From Tetradesmus obliquus (taxonomy: Eukaryota > Chlorophyta > Chlorophyceae > Sphaeropleales > Scenedesmaceae): a stretch of 64,000 nucleotides of DNA. The notes below the pieces were generated by a model. It made no database searches, was not told the DNA's origin, and was given only the letters and a program-made list of their open reading frames with translations. A program made the position numbers and the translations under genes. Where the stretch lies: the NCBI GenBank assembly GCA_030272155.1, contig CP126203.1, forward strand, positions 434,001-498,000, read 5' to 3'. The first letter of the stretch is position 1, and each line of letters begins with the position of its first letter. Positions 1 through 12,415 of this stretch are shown piece after piece.

Positions 1-582
1 GTGGCTGCTGGATGTGGCAGCTCATACTTTGACGCACATCATCTGATGCTGAGGACAATGTCCTCAGGACACGAGGCATGGCTGCTAGCTGAGGCAGCTC
101 ACACATCCAGATGGAGCAACACGCCTATGATTTGATCAGATCTTGTGGTCAGTGTGGCTGTTGGACGTGCTCAAAGGCGATAGCTAGCTCACTGAGCACC
201 CCCTGTCCTGTCTCAGCTAACTGCCCTGTTCTGCTTGCCAACATTTCAAGTAGCCGAGAGCGTATAAAGAAAGTTGCCGATTGCATTCATTCAGCGTATT
301 GCAGGTTCACCCACAACCACTGAACAGCAGAACGCTGTCAGCATGCCAACACACATGTGATCTCACTGTTAAAAGGCGTCTCACAGCTGCTGTCACTGCG
401 CAGCATAATTTAAATACTGTCCTACAGCTCCTCGAGTCAAGGATCGTCAGACGACGCACAGAATATATATGCAGTGCTGAGTTACAGGAGTATGCAGCAT
501 ATATGCAGCCTGCATGTACTACTTGGCCAAGCTGTACATTAATCATGGCCAATCTTCCACTGCTGTTTGTCCTAGCCTTCCC

Positions 583-800
583 TGCGGCACACACCCGCAG
601 GTCCCGTGCACACAACCAACTGGCAAACGCCCTGCAGCACACACCCGCAGGTCCCGTGCACACAACCAACTGGCAAACGCCCTGCAGCACACACCCGCAG
701 GTCCCGTGCCCCCAACCAACCAGCAGACACCCTGCGGCACACACCCGCAGATCCCCAGAACCAACCAGCAACCCCCCCGCAGGACACACCCGCAGGTCCT
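583..800. repeat. 50-bp tandem repeat, about 4.5 copies
   Basis: A 50-bp unit recurs with the same phase marker (gtcccgtgca) at 601, 651 and 701, then decays in two further partial copies to about 800. The first two units are almost identical. It lies in noncoding DNA downstream of the KH-domain gene. Confidence 0.9.
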
Positions 801-1558
801 GCCATCACCTCGAGCAACACTCCCTGCAGCGGCACCAGTCCCATGCTCCACCCTGCAGCTGAGGGCTTTGTGCAGCACACATGCGCTCAAACTGGCCTTC
901 AAAGATACAGCGACTTGCACCACCGCCAGCCAAACAGCGCTGCTATTGCTTAGCAGACTTCCTGCAAGGCACTTTCCGCAGCTTGCAACCTCCCTGCAGC
1001 ATCCCAAGTCAGCTCATGCTCAACCACCAACCATCAACGTCAGCCTCCATACTGCCGCAGCATCCCCCAACACAGATCCGTCAAGCACCTCCTCGGCAAT
1101 CACCCGCCATCCAGTCCTGCAGCACAAGCAGAGGCTTGCAGCAGGGCAGGCAGGCCATGCAAATGCCATCCACACATCTACACCTGCCGTGCTGTCAACA
1201 CACAGCAGTGTTAGATGCTTTCAGTTCAGTCATCGCCACCTCCATAGTTGCCCAGCAGTCCTGCAAGCACATAGCTCTCCTGCTGCTGAGGGGCCTGCTG
1301 CTGCTGGTAGCCTGCTGTACAAGCAAACAGCATGCATGTGTGCATGGCAATGCATGTAATGGTTGTGCAATGATGAGTGGCAGTGGACACACAAGTCGCA
1401 AGCATGTTCAGACAATGCAATGCATAGCACGAAGAGGTTGAATGCATCAAGGTAAGGTAACAGGGGCAGCACAAAGCAGCAGCAGGCAAACAGAACAGGC
1501 AGACACAGAATGTAGATGAGTGTGATGCAAGGAAGCACAGGAAAAGCATGCAGCAACA

Positions 1559-1563
1559 TTACA
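1559..1563 (-). terminator. Candidate poly(A) signal TGTAA (KH-domain gene)
   Basis: TTACA on the plus strand reads TGTAA on minus, the usual chlorophyte polyadenylation signal. It lies about 550 bp beyond the last stop I can place for the minus-strand KH-domain gene. It is short enough to occur by chance. Confidence 0.35.
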
Positions 1564-2111
1564 AGCAGCCATTAGACAAACCACACATCAAACAAAATGC
1601 ACATCATCGATGCAAGACAGGTGGCCAGACAGAGCAGCAGTAATGTGCAAGTGGCAGGCAGCGAGGCAGACGAGGCATTGTGGAAGCAACAGGCGGCAGG
1701 GTGAGACAGGGAGCACATGTAAAGCAAGCATAGAGAAGCATTACCATTCATATAATGTGTGTGTGTGTGTGTTTACGTGTTGATGGGCGCCAGCGAAGTA
1801 GCGACGGCGGCGGCGTTTGAAGCAGCAGACGACGCGCACCCAGGCGACGCACATGCGAAGCAAGAAACAGGCAGCGGCAGAGGCAGGCAGGCAGGGGCAG
1901 ACAGGGCAGCGGGGCAGGTGCGGGAGGGGGAGGAGGAGGAAAGGCAGCAGTACAAAGAGCGGGCGTCAGTGGGCTGTTTGGTGCAAACAGCAGCAAGATC
2001 ATGCAGTGATAATGCGGTGCATCCGACCCAAGTCTGCCAAGCAGCAAGTGACGCCCTGTGGACACATACAGTGCAAGGTTGTTCAGCAGAAGCTATTGCA
2101 AGCATGATGCA

Positions 2112-5100
2112 TCAGTGATCGCAGGTACATGCCGAACACTCCGTATCCCATCTGCCTTCGCACTGCCCTACACAGCATACTTCAGCAAGCACTACGCAGC
2201 TGGCATGAGATGAATCTACAGATCTAACAACCAAATCCCAGATCAGACCAGCCAGGGGTGATGCTCTGCGCAGCAGCGACGGAAACATGCAGCAGGTGTG
2301 TTCAGTGCACAGACCTTGCTGGTTGGTGCGGCCTGCAGGGAAGCGGGGAGGTGGAGGCGCCATTGCACCGGGGCCTGCAGGGGGCGGGTGCGGCGGCAGA
2401 GGCGGCTGCGGCGGCAGTGGCGGCTGCTGCTGCTGCTGCGGGTAGCCCTGCTGCTGCTGCTGCTGCTGCTGGTTGGCAAACTGCTGCTGGTAGTGCTGCA
2501 TGTAGGGGTTGCCCTGCACAGCACAAATTGGAAAACGCAGCACAGCACAGCAGACATGGGTGAGACCTGCAGGATTGCCAGCAGCTTGCATTGCAGTGTA
2601 CAGCAAGGCTGCAGTGGATCGATGGCAACTGAAAGTGGCATATGCGTGCTCGTCCAGGCAGTTGACCAGGCAGCCAAACCAAAGCACAGCACACAGCAGA
2701 GTGAACAGCATGCTTACATGCTTAAATGCCATATGCAAACTCTCTGTCAACAGCATAGCCAGCGCTCATCATTCCTACCTGCATGTCGCCGCCCTCCTTG
2801 ACCTCCTTGAAGCGCCTCTTCTTCTCAGCCTGTGCCTGAGCCTGCTGCTGCTGCTGCTGCTGCCCCTGCTGCTGCTGGGCCCCCTGCTGCTGCTGGCCCA
2901 TCTGCTGCTGCTGGGGCGGGTAGCCCTGCTGCCCCTGCTGTGCATATCCTTGCTGTCCCTGCTGAGGGTACTGCTGCTGGCCTTGCGCATTGTACTGAGG
3001 CTGCTGCTGCTGCTGCTGCTGCTGAGGCTGCTGCTGGCCGTACTGTGCCGGGGGCTGTCCTGGCGGCAGCGGTGGCTGCTGCTGCTGCTGCGCATACTGC
3101 CCTGGCTGCTGCTGCTGAGGCTGCTGCTGCTGCTGCTGGGGCTGCTGGCCGTACTGTGCCTGCTGCGCTGCCTGCTGCTGCTGGCCGTATGCCTGCTGCT
3201 GCTGCGCATACGCCTGCTGCGCTGCTGCGTACTGTGCGTACTGTGCATAATACGCTGCAACAGCAGGATCTTGAGGAGGCATCTGAGGCTGGCCTGGCAT
3301 GCCAGGAGCAGCAGGAGGAGCCACAGCACCCTGCTGCTGCTGCGCATAGTATGCAGCCTGCTGCGGAGGTGCAGCAGGTGGCGCCCCTGGCGGTGGCTGT
3401 GCTGTTGCTGCTGCTGCTGCTGCTGCAGGGGCAGCGTAGGAATATGCAGCACCTGGTGCAGCAGCATAGCCTGGATACTGCGGAGCCGCTGGCTGCTGGG
3501 GTGCCTGCTGCTGCTGTGCCTGCTGCTGCTGTGCCTGCTGAGCCTGCTGCTGCTGCTGCGGTGCTGCCTGCTGCTGTGGCTGCTGCTGTGCTGCAGTGGG
3601 CGTAGAAGGCTGCCCTGTTGATGAAGGCTGCGGCGGGGGCTGCTGCTGCTGCTGGTTGTACGCGTAGGGGTAGGGTGGCTGAGCAGCAGGAGCAGCAGGG
3701 GGTGCAGGAGCAGCAGGGGGTGCCGGAGGTGCAGGCGTGTCAGCAGGGCTTGCAGGCGGCACTGGGGCCTGCTGCTGCTGCTGCTGCTGCTGCTGTGGCT
3801 GTGGTGCTGCTTGCCAGGCTGCATACGCACCGCCAGCCATTGGTGCACTTGTCGGTGGCGTGGCTGCAGGCTGGTAGGTGGGAGGCTGTGCCTGCTGCGC
3901 TGCTGCCTGCTGCGTTGCCGCCTGCTGTGTTGCCGCCTGCTGCTGCTGCGCTGCCTGCTGCTGCGCTGCCTGCTGCTGCTGCTGTTGCGCTGTTGCCCCC
4001 GGCTGCCCTGTGGAGCTTGGGGCCTGCGGCTGCAGCTGAGGAGAGGACTGCGGCTGCCCTGCTGCTGCTGCTGCTGCTGCAGGCTGCTGCCCTGCTGCTG
4101 CTGCTGCCGCTGCTGCCGGCTGCTGCCCTGGTGCGGGCCCTGCGGCAGGGTTTGGAGGGTAGTAGTACCCTGCAGGCGGTGCACCTGGCTGCTGCTGCTG
4201 CTGCTGCTGCAGTGCAGCATAGTATGGGTGCACTGCAACAGCTGCTGGAGGTGCACCAGCAGCACCAGGCTGCTGCTGCGGCCAGCCTGGCGGGGCAGCA
4301 CCAGGAGCACCTGGGGGTGCCTGCCCAGCAGCAGCAGCAGCAGCAGCAGCTGCAGCAGCAGGGTCACCAGACGGAGCTGCCCCTGGCATGCCAGGTGGGG
4401 CCTGTCCTGGTGCTGCTGCTGCTGGCGGGTATGCTGCCAGCTGGTAAGGTGGCGGCTGCTGCCCTGGCACTACAGCGTACTGCTGAGGCGGTACACCTGG
4501 CATGGCGTACTGCTGAGGCAGCGGCTGACCTGGCACGGCGTACTGCTGAGGCGGTACACCTGGCACACCAGGCGGTACAGCTCCAGGCGGTACACCTGCT
4601 GCAGCCGCCGGCGGCGGCGCGCCTGGCACGCCCCAGCCCGGGAACTGCCGTGCCACCTCAGCGCGTAACGTTACCAACAGATCTTCTGCCAGCCGCCGCG
4701 CGGCCTGCACGCATGCCGGATCTGCTGCTGAGATGGCCAGGTGCAGCGGCGTGTGCTGCTGCCAGGGTGCTGCACTTGCGCTGCTGGCGCTGCTGCCGCG
4801 GCCTGCTAGCACGACTGTGGCGCGGCTGGTGCTGGCGATGTGGGAGAGGTAGGCGTCACCTGGTGTAGGATGGAGATTGAAATGGAAGATGAAGAATTGA
4901 TTGCAGCAGCAGCAGCAGCAGCAGCAGCAGCGGGTATGAGAAAGAGATACTGAAGGAACCCAGGGGATGGGCACACTGACACTGACACTATATGCTGCAG
5001 CAAGCAGCATACACCTACACCTACACCTACGAACCACTCACACGGCTGCACACGTCGCGCAGCAATGCTCACAGCTGACATCAGCTCACCCACCATTCCC

Positions 5101-7253
5101 CAACCAACAAAGCAAACAAGCAGTTGCACGCACCTGGCCCGCGGATGCGTGCTGCCAGGTTGGCCTCGGGGGGCGCCTCGCAGCCCACAAACACCGTGGC
5201 GGGCACTGACAGTGATGCTCTACACCACAGCAAGCAGCAGACGGGCCCTGCCTACCACACGCAGCTGCGTACATTGCGCAGCACTGCACAAAACCTGCAT
5301 GCATCCAACCCCACAACTACAATGCAACACAGCATGATGAACGATACTTGACCCAGAAACATTAGTGGTAATTGCACGCACCTGGCCCGCGGATGCGCGC
5401 TGCCAGGTTGGCCTCAGGGGGCGCCTCAAAGCCCACAAACACCGTGCAGTGGTTGGGCGCGTTGCTCACAGCCGCCGGCCGCCACGTAGCCGCATTCGCA
5501 GCCGCCGCAGCTGCCGCCGCAGCCGCCGCCATGTGCGCCTGCATCGGATCGGCCCCGGGTGGTGGGCCCCAGCCGCCGCCGGGCGCGCCAGGCGGCGGCT
5601 GGCCGGCGGCTGGAGCAGCACCCTGCTGCGGCGGCTGGCCACCGAGCATGCCTGGTGGGGGTGGGCCTGAGCCGTAGGGGGCCTGCCCGGGGTGTGGTGC
5701 TGCGCCGTGCGGGCCTTGCTGCTGCTGCTGCATGACCAGGGTGCCTGGCGGCAGCAGCTTGGAGACAGGCACGCCGGACATGACTGCCCGGATGTCCAGG
5801 CAGGCGGCGTCTACTGCGGCCCGCTTGGCATCGTCAGTCTGCAGAGTGGGCGTTACGGAGGAAGTGAAACGTGAAATGTTAGTTGAGGCCAGCTCACACG
5901 TACGGACCCACAAGGACGTTATTGATTCAAGCGAGAGAGACGCATGCGGCAGGATGACTTGCACTGCCTGGCGGTGACAGCACTCGGTGACATAGTGCAG
6001 ACGAACAGATCGTCCGCACGATGACACCGCGTGCTGTCACTACAGGGCAGAGCAAAGCATCCGCAGCAGGCGTCCCTCTTAAGCGTATACCAGAACTGGC
6101 GTGCATGTTCTGTACGCATGAGCTGTATGAACAAAATACATCATTTGCCGACCACTTCAACCGCTCACATGCAAAACTGCGACCTCTCTGTCAACAAACA
6201 AACAGCAGACATTTAAACCCATCACAGCACCTTCAAACTCTCAATCTTTCAACACGCAGCCTGCCGCCCACCTGCCCCGCGTTGGCTCCAGGCGTCACCC
6301 TCAGGAACAGCGGCTTCTCCGCAGCATTGCTGCCAGCCTGCGCAGCAACAGCAGCCTCTTTGCCCTGGATGTAACGCCCACGCGTGACGATCTGCGTGTG
6401 CGTGCGCCGGCATATCTCCTCCTGCGTCTTGCGCTGAGTCAGCGCAAAACGCGCAGCGCCAGGCGCGTCGTTAATGACAACCTCGGCAAAGATGTCAGAT
6501 CCAGATCCGCGCGCGGCAGCGGCTGTGGCGGCGGCAGCAGCAGCGGCAGCTGCAGATTGCGCGGCAGCTGCCTGCTGCGCTGCTGCTGCGGCAGCGGCGT
6601 AGGGGTGGCCGGGCGGCAGCTGCTGCGGCTGACCTGGCAGGCCTGGGTGCTGAGGTGGCATCTGACCTGGCGCTGCTCCTGGGTAGTAGGGGTAAGGGTG
6701 CTGCATTGCACCTGGAGGGGCTGCATGGGCCCCAGGGTAAGGAGCAGCAGCAGCAGCAGGTGCTGCGCCTGGCTGGGTTTGCAGTGCCTGCGCAACAGCG
6801 TTAGCTGCGCTGGCCCTAGCGAGGGCTGCTGCTTGAGCTGCTGCTGCCGGGTTGCCCTGTGTGGAGCAAGGGGGTGGCCAGAAAGCAGGTCAGCAGCGCA
6901 GCAGAAGGAAATGCAGACCCCCCTGAGCTGCATGTATGACCCTGAAACTCAGAAGATCGCGTTGCTGCTGCAGAGCGCGTCACGTGACGCTGTGATTAAA
7001 ACAGATGACCATGTGCAAGCAAGCTTGCGTGGAAAATGTTCGCAGGCATGATCAGGACACTTGGTTGGCCAGGAAGCCATAAACAGCAGCGCCTACTCAC
7101 TGCAGTCAGCTTCTGCGCTGCGGCAATAGCCGCAGCTTGCGCCTGAGCTAGCAGATCAGGCGGAAGACCTCCAGCTGCGGGGATCAAGCTGGCCGCTTGC
7201 CCTGGGGCAGCAGCTGCGGGCTGGTCCCATTTTCGCTTGCGTTTGTCGTTCAT
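2112..7253 (-). CDS. KHDC4: KH-domain RNA-binding protein, KHDC4/RIK-like
   Basis: Five exons, minus strand: 7101-7253, 6272-6856, 5382-5838, 2779-4859 and 2112-2513. All junctions keep phase and give about 1,225 residues. The start MNDKRKRKWDQP is typical of the family. KH1 spans roughly residues 172-265 (EVVINDAP, then TRGRY). KH2 spans about 375-450 and carries the GxxG-type loop IRGPGDAYLSHI across the exon 3/4 junction. A very long poly-Q/P/A region follows, then a conserved KKRRFKE motif. Family members (animal KHDC4/BLOM7, plant RIK) bind RNA and associate with splicing, so a nuclear RNA-processing role is expected. The C-terminus is the weak point: after exon 5's PPPPRF tract the frame reads Cys-rich sequence to a stop, and a further intron (possible donor near 2308) may exist. 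The 3' edge of exon 3 is echoed downstream at about 5125-5205. Confidence 0.82.
5125..5205 (-). repeat. Echo of KH-gene exon 3 3' edge, with donor
   Basis: This intronic stretch repeats the last ~70 bp of exon 3 (5382-5450) and its GTGCGT donor with a few substitutions. It lies downstream of the parent exon in transcript orientation and has no acceptor of its own. Confidence 0.85.
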
Positions 7254-7515
7254 GGTGTGTCGGCTGAACAAAACCAAGAAGGAGCATGAACCCCTGACGC
7301 GATTCTTCAAGTTCGATCGCCTATTTGGCAGGCCGTGACCGGGGTCTGAGGTGCAGTGTCATGTTGTTGGTGGTGCAGCAGCCCTTCCTCGACGTCCATT
7401 CAAGCAGCCTCCTGTTTCATTCGTTCTGCACAGCACGGTTTGCTTGGTTTCATCAGGAGGCTGTTGGCTCGAGTACCTAGATGCGTGCGTGAGATTGTGT
7501 TCTGCTGTCTGTGAG
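7254..7515. promoter_or_regulatory. Divergent promoter region, KH gene / zinc-finger gene
   Basis: About 260 bp separate the two divergent start codons (7253 minus, 7516 plus), so both promoters and 5' leaders must fit here. No TATA box is evident. An in-frame open stretch upstream of 7516 could extend the zinc-finger protein if an upstream non-ATG start or hidden exon is used. Confidence 0.5.
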
Positions 7516-10127
7516 ATGTGTGGCATCAACGGCCTCCCAATCGCTGAGCCCAGGGACGAAGACTTTGCTGAGGCTCTGCTTGCTCTCTCTGGGGTTCCGG
7601 AGGAGCCTGTAGAAGATGTTGAGACCACCCACCAAGTCGACCCCAGCCAGCAGGTTGATGATCGCTTCTACTGCCCCTTTCCTGGATGCCGGCGCAGCTT
7701 TGCTGAGCTCTGGCGCCTTAAGGTCCACTACAGGTAAGCTTGAGGCCTGTGCTGCTTGCGATGCAGGGCTGCACCAGGCCCTCCAACAAGCACTGCCTCT
7801 CATCTGGGCTAAAGCACGCCAGCGCTTGCATTTCAGAATCAGCTGCGTGGTGTCTGCTCCATACCGATCTGTCCTGGCTCTGCGATGATGGCGTAAGCAG
7901 CAGTTTCGGTGGGCGTGGGCATGACAGCAGTGCCTTGCAGTTTCTGTGTTTCGTCTGCAGCTGATCCCTCCTCTGTTTCCGTATTGTTCATGTTGTATGT
8001 ACCTCGGGGCGAGCAGAGCTGGCTGACTGGCCCCAGCGTGTTGGATGTGTTGCTTACTGTGCTGCTGCTTGACTAGTGCTTGCTGTGCTGCGCTGCTCCT
8101 CCTCCTGCCTGACAGGGCTCCCCCAAATGTGAGGGGCTCTGGCAAAGAGAGGGGCCATGGTATGCGGCTGGACCGCTGCCCCAAGTGCAACGCCGTGCTG
8201 AAGGTGCGCTATGAGTCAGCAGCAACAGTCCAGCAGCAGCCTAGCTGCAGCAACACCTGCTGCTGGTGCAAGCATACCACCATGTCCTTCGTGCAAGCAA
8301 CCAGCTCATCTTGCTCAATGCAGGCAGCAGCAGCATGTATTGTGCCTGCACAGGATGATTACCGGCAACAACTTGTAGTAGCTTCCGCAGCTGTCTCAGC
8401 AGTCTGCATTTCCCTTGTGCTGCCTGACTTGCAGATTGGCGGCCACCATGTGCGCTGCTCCGCACGCGAGGCTGCACGGCAGCTTGCAAAGAAGCCTCGC
8501 CGCACGGTGAGCTCAGCAATTTGCCGTATGCAAAAAAGCAACACATAAGACTTTGTTAACAAATAGACATCGCAGCAGGGCTGACTAGGCAGCCAGCACT
8601 CGCAAGCAGACGTGCTCACCTGTTAAGTTATGCAGCTGTCCCCCGGCTGGTATGGCGTGCACTGCTGGGCCAGGGCTTGCAGGCAGATCACACAGATGTT
8701 CGTTGGGTAGCAAGGGCTCAGGAGGTCCTTGTGGGCTGGCTTACTGGATATATATGTGCATGCTATCAAGATGCTGTGCCGATATCCACATGCTTGTGGT
8801 TTTGGTGATGCTTCTGCAGGGCCCTGCGGCAGCTAGTGAGACAAAGGCCACGCAGAAGCAGCAGAAGCAGCAGCAGCAGCAGGCTGATGAGGCTGGCAGC
8901 GACTCCTTTCCAGACTCAGGCTACACTGCTACCACCACACATGGCGCACACCTGGAGGCCAGCCTGCCTTATACTCACCTGGAGGAGCAGCAGCAGCTGC
9001 TGCTGCCGCAGCTGCAGCAGTTTGAGGAGCAGCCGCGGGTGCAGGTGCCAGTGCTGCCAGAGGTGCAGCAGCTGCGGCGGCTGCAGCAGCTGCTAGACAG
9101 GGTTGACCAGCACCTGGGCTTTGACTTTGACCCAGCGGAGCCTGCTGCTGCTGTACCCATGTTTGACCAAGCGGCTGCTGCTGCTGCCGCGGGGTATGGT
9201 GAGGCAGCAGGTTATGGGGGAGATGCAGCGATGGCTGCAGCAGATGCCGGCGGCTACCAGCCAACTGCTTACCACCAGCAGCTGCTTGCAAGCCTCACTG
9301 GCACAGCAGCAGGCGGCTTTGCAGCAGCGGCAGCAGGAGCAGATGAGGGCAGTTCCCTGCCACCGTACCCGCTGTCAGTTCAGCAGCAGCTGTTTGGTGA
9401 TGCAAGCTACCAAGCTGCGCAGTATGCTGCGGCACAAGCAGCGCACGACAGCAGGGAGCAGCAGCAGCAGCATGCCGCGAGCAGCGACAGCAGCACCAGC
9501 AGCGGTGGTGGCGGTGGTGGTGGTGGCAGCAACAGCGGCGGCGGCAGCAGCAGCAGCCTGGATGCGAGCCGCGTATCCTCCCAAGCGGCCGACATGCATT
9601 ACGAGCTCAGCGCATCGGCTCAGCAGCAGCACGAGCAGCAGCAGGTGCAGTCTCAGCTGCTGCAGATGTTCCAGCAGCATGCAGGCGCGCAACCCGCACT
9701 GTTTGGACTTGACGCTGCAAAGCATTCCGCACTGCTGCAGCACCCCGCAGAGCCGCACGCACCGCTGCAACCTGCAGCAGCAGCGGCTGCTGCCCTACCT
9801 CCGCCAGCAGCAGCAGGCGAGTACCCAGGAGCGGTGCAGGCACTGCTGCAGCAGGCATTGCAGGCAATTGCTGCTGCACACACGCCGCAGCCTCCCACCC
9901 ACGTGCTCGAACCCTCACAGCTGCACGCTGCAGCACTGGCAGCAGCACCGGCAGGAACGGGAGAGGCTGCGCCGGCAGTGCACTCAGCAGAAGAGGAGGA
10001 TCCAGCTGCAGCGGCAGCTGCTGCAGTTGCTGCTGCTGCCGTTGCTGCTGTACAGGCAGCGCTGCAGCAGCGGCCTGCACAGGATGAGTCTCACCTGCTG
10101 GCCCTGCTGCGTGAGACGCTTGCGTAG
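7516..10127 (+). CDS. Putative Cys/His zinc-finger protein with Q/A-rich C-terminus
   Basis: Four exons: 7516-7733, 8116-8203, 8435-8506 and 8820-10127, all in phase, giving about 561 residues. The first ATG in the open frame is used (MCGINGLPIAEP). Near residues 52-72 is a finger-like CPFPGC...RLKVHYR segment (Cys-x4-Cys, His 12 residues on). A second Cys-x2-Cys follows across exons 2-3 (CPKCNAVLK, then GGHHVRCS). The order suggests one C2H2-type and one C2HC-type zinc site. The remaining ~430 residues are dominated by Q, A and S runs including a poly-Gly stretch near 9510, as in many algal nuclear regulators. I do not recognise a specific orthologue. A nuclear, nucleic-acid-binding role is inferred only from the fingers. 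Exon edges here show no echoes, unlike most other multi-exon genes in the window. Confidence 0.6.
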
Positions 10128-10978
10128 CAGCAGCAGGCTGCAGCAGAAGCAGGCTCAGCAGCAGCAGGCTGCAGCAGCGGCGACATGGGGTGTCTGGCGC
10201 CGCACAGATACAGACACATGCAGTAGTCTTGCCACACACTCTTGAATGATGCATGATGATGCAGGCAGGGGGCGCCCTCGGCCCCCGCTTGCTCATCAGT
10301 TTTGGCAGCTGCGCGTTTACATGGTGTGCTGTTGCTGCGTATCACTCTGCAGCCGCTTTTGAAGCGCCTTTTGCAGCACACTCATGTGTGGTGGGCTGTT
10401 GCCGGTTCTGTGTTGCTGTTGTTGCCGGACTGTTGGGATGCAATCGCGGTGTTATCAGTTGTTGCAGCAACTGCCCATCAGGAGCGAGTTCCTGTGCGCT
10501 GCCTGAATGCCGCTGTTCTTGGCTCAGCAGCGCTGCAGGTTGCGCCCTCACCATGGTGCATCTGCTGATACATCTGTCTAGAGGTTTGTGTGAAAGTTAC
10601 AGCGACCTGCAGCCGTCCGGTTTGTTGCTGCCTGTCATCGTCTGCAGATGCTTTTGCCGGGCTGTTTGTAGTGCGGTGATAGACGTACTTTGGTGTATGG
10701 GTTGCAGCAGTGAACGTGGTCACGTGCTGCACATGTGTCCCCATGCACTTTTTAGTCCCTTCTGTCACGTGGTTGCTTGAGCAAGCAGGGCTGCGGTTAT
10801 TTCAGTGTGTGTGCTGAGTATATGATTGCCATTTATCCTAGCTTGTGTGGTGGCAGTGGCACACTGTTGTTTGCAGTACCTCAGCTTGCAGTGTGGCAAT
10901 GGCTGCCGGGTCGCAGTGCACTGCAGGCTGCGCACAGCTGTGAGATGCAGCCTGCCTGTTTGACATTGTGGGTACTTC

Positions 10979-10983
10979 TGTAA
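10979..10983 (+). terminator. Candidate poly(A) signal TGTAA (zinc-finger gene)
   Basis: This is the TGTAA I noted downstream of the zinc-finger stop, giving a long 3' UTR of about 850 bp. It is a chance-prone pentamer, so the call is tentative. Confidence 0.35.
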
Positions 10984-12249
10984 TACCAGTGCTGATTACA
11001 CCGGCTGCTGCTGCGTTGCTGTGTTGCATGGCACCTGGTGCCTGACTGTTCAGGCGTGCTCTGCTGCTGCCAGCCGCCGCTGTTGCGTGTCTTGTGCGTG
11101 GCATGGCACTGAGTTCACATCACGCGTGGTGCGGCTGCAAAAGCGGCTGCTTGCCCCATGTGTGTGTACTTGTACTAGTGGGCAGCACTGCGTGAGCTGC
11201 CTTTGTAGGCGGTGCATGCCTGCTGCCTGTTGCTGGCTTGCAGTTGTGATGCATCTTGCCAGTGGGAGTCTTGCCAAGCAGACTGTTCCCATGAGTGGAT
11301 GCCTTAGCCTGATTCCTTTTTCCTTTACTGCTTTTTTTGATGTTGGTGTTGGATCCGTCGGTTGGTTACGGTGTGTGCTGCGCGCCCAAAGGCCATCGCG
11401 TGGCCTGCAATGGTGTATTGCGCGCTTGGCTTACGTGCAAGATCATTGGCGGCGGCACATGTGCAGTGTGTGGACAGTACGTAGACAGCACATGTGCAGT
11501 GCATTGGCAGTACTACATTGGCTGTACACTGGTACGAAAGTGTCGGCACTGCCGTGGCAGAGGGAGCGTGGTGGTGTTTCTTCGCCTCGTGCGAGAGGCA
11601 GGGTGTATGTATCTCTCTTTCACAGCACTGCAACTGCCGGTTGACGCCACCCAGCAGGTGCGGCAGCGCCCTGTTGGTGAGCATGTGGGGGGCAGTTCTA
11701 TGATCAAACCAGCTGTGCTAGGGCGAGCGCGTTTGCGGGTCATGTTGGTGTGTGTTTGTGGCAGATCAGCAGCGAAGCGTCGAGGGTGGGTTGCCTCGCC
11801 ATTTCTTGCCTACCTTGACTGACGTGTGTGATGCTGCAAAGTGTCTGGTGTTTGGTGCTGGGCGTATGCGTGTACGTGTGTGTACGCGGTGTCATCAGCG
11901 CGCAATGCAGGTGGCAGCCTTTTGCGTGTTCTCGTTACTGCCTTCTTATGTCTGCTGCCTCTGTCGCTGCTGTGGGCACAGGTTATGCCTCGGCGCAGTG
12001 TGTCATGCAAGCTTGAGCGCGGATCGGCACTGCTGCGCGTGTTGCACGCCGGTGTTGTGTACAGCAGCTGCTGCCTCCTGATGCGCTGTGCTGCTGTGCT
12101 GCAGTTCGGCAGTGCGGTGTCGAGCAAGGCACGGGGTGCTGGCTGTGCTCTGCGATGCATCTGCAGCTAAGAAAGGATGTGGAGCTGTGCTGTGCTGTGC
12201 TGTACAGTGTGCAAGATCATGAGGTGTCCCTTGTACGAGGTTGGGGGAT

Positions 12250-12415
12250 CAAGCACCAGACTGGTTGGTGTAGGCATGCATGCGGGGTGCCTTGTGCTCT
12301 CGCACGCGACATGGGACGGGATGTGATGCTGGTTCAAGCACCAGACTGTGGTTGGTGTAGGCATGCACGCGGGTGCGGTGTGCTCGCCCGTGACATGTGA
12401 CGGGATGTGATGCGG
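12250..12415. repeat. Diverged tandem duplication, period about 86 bp
   Basis: Two head-to-tail copies share 'aagcaccagact', 'gttggtgtaggcatgca' and 'gacgggatgtgatgc' blocks. They lie in DNA with no gene. No coding meaning is visible. Confidence 0.75.

Larger units (their letters stand above)
1..2111. other. No supported gene; 3' flank of the KH-domain gene
   Basis: I see no credible coding exon here. The open frames are low-complexity His/Thr/Pro or Cys/Gly translations of a tandem repeat (583-800). A GT dinucleotide run sits near 1755-1770. A minus-strand TGTAA at 1559-1563 could be the poly(A) signal of the KH-domain gene, which would make 1560-2111 its 3' UTR or hold a final small exon I could not fix. 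Confidence 0.5.

Noticed and set aside
281..1359. Overlapping plus- and minus-strand frames of 100-280 residues over the left repeat
   Set aside because: They are translations of a 50-bp tandem repeat in several frames, with no domain and no consistent frame.
2509..4868. Long plus-strand Leu-rich and Ala-rich frames opposite the KH-domain gene
   Set aside because: They are the complement of the poly-Q coding region (CTG read as Leu, GCT/GCA as Ala); the minus strand has the conserved KH domains.
8929..10296. Minus-strand frames opposite the zinc-finger gene's last exon
   Set aside because: These are complement shadows of Q/A repeats without motifs.
11021..12170. Plus-strand frames of 100-200 residues rich in Cys, Trp and His
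   Set aside because: Composition is that of random TGC-rich DNA, with no domain and no coherent splice structure.
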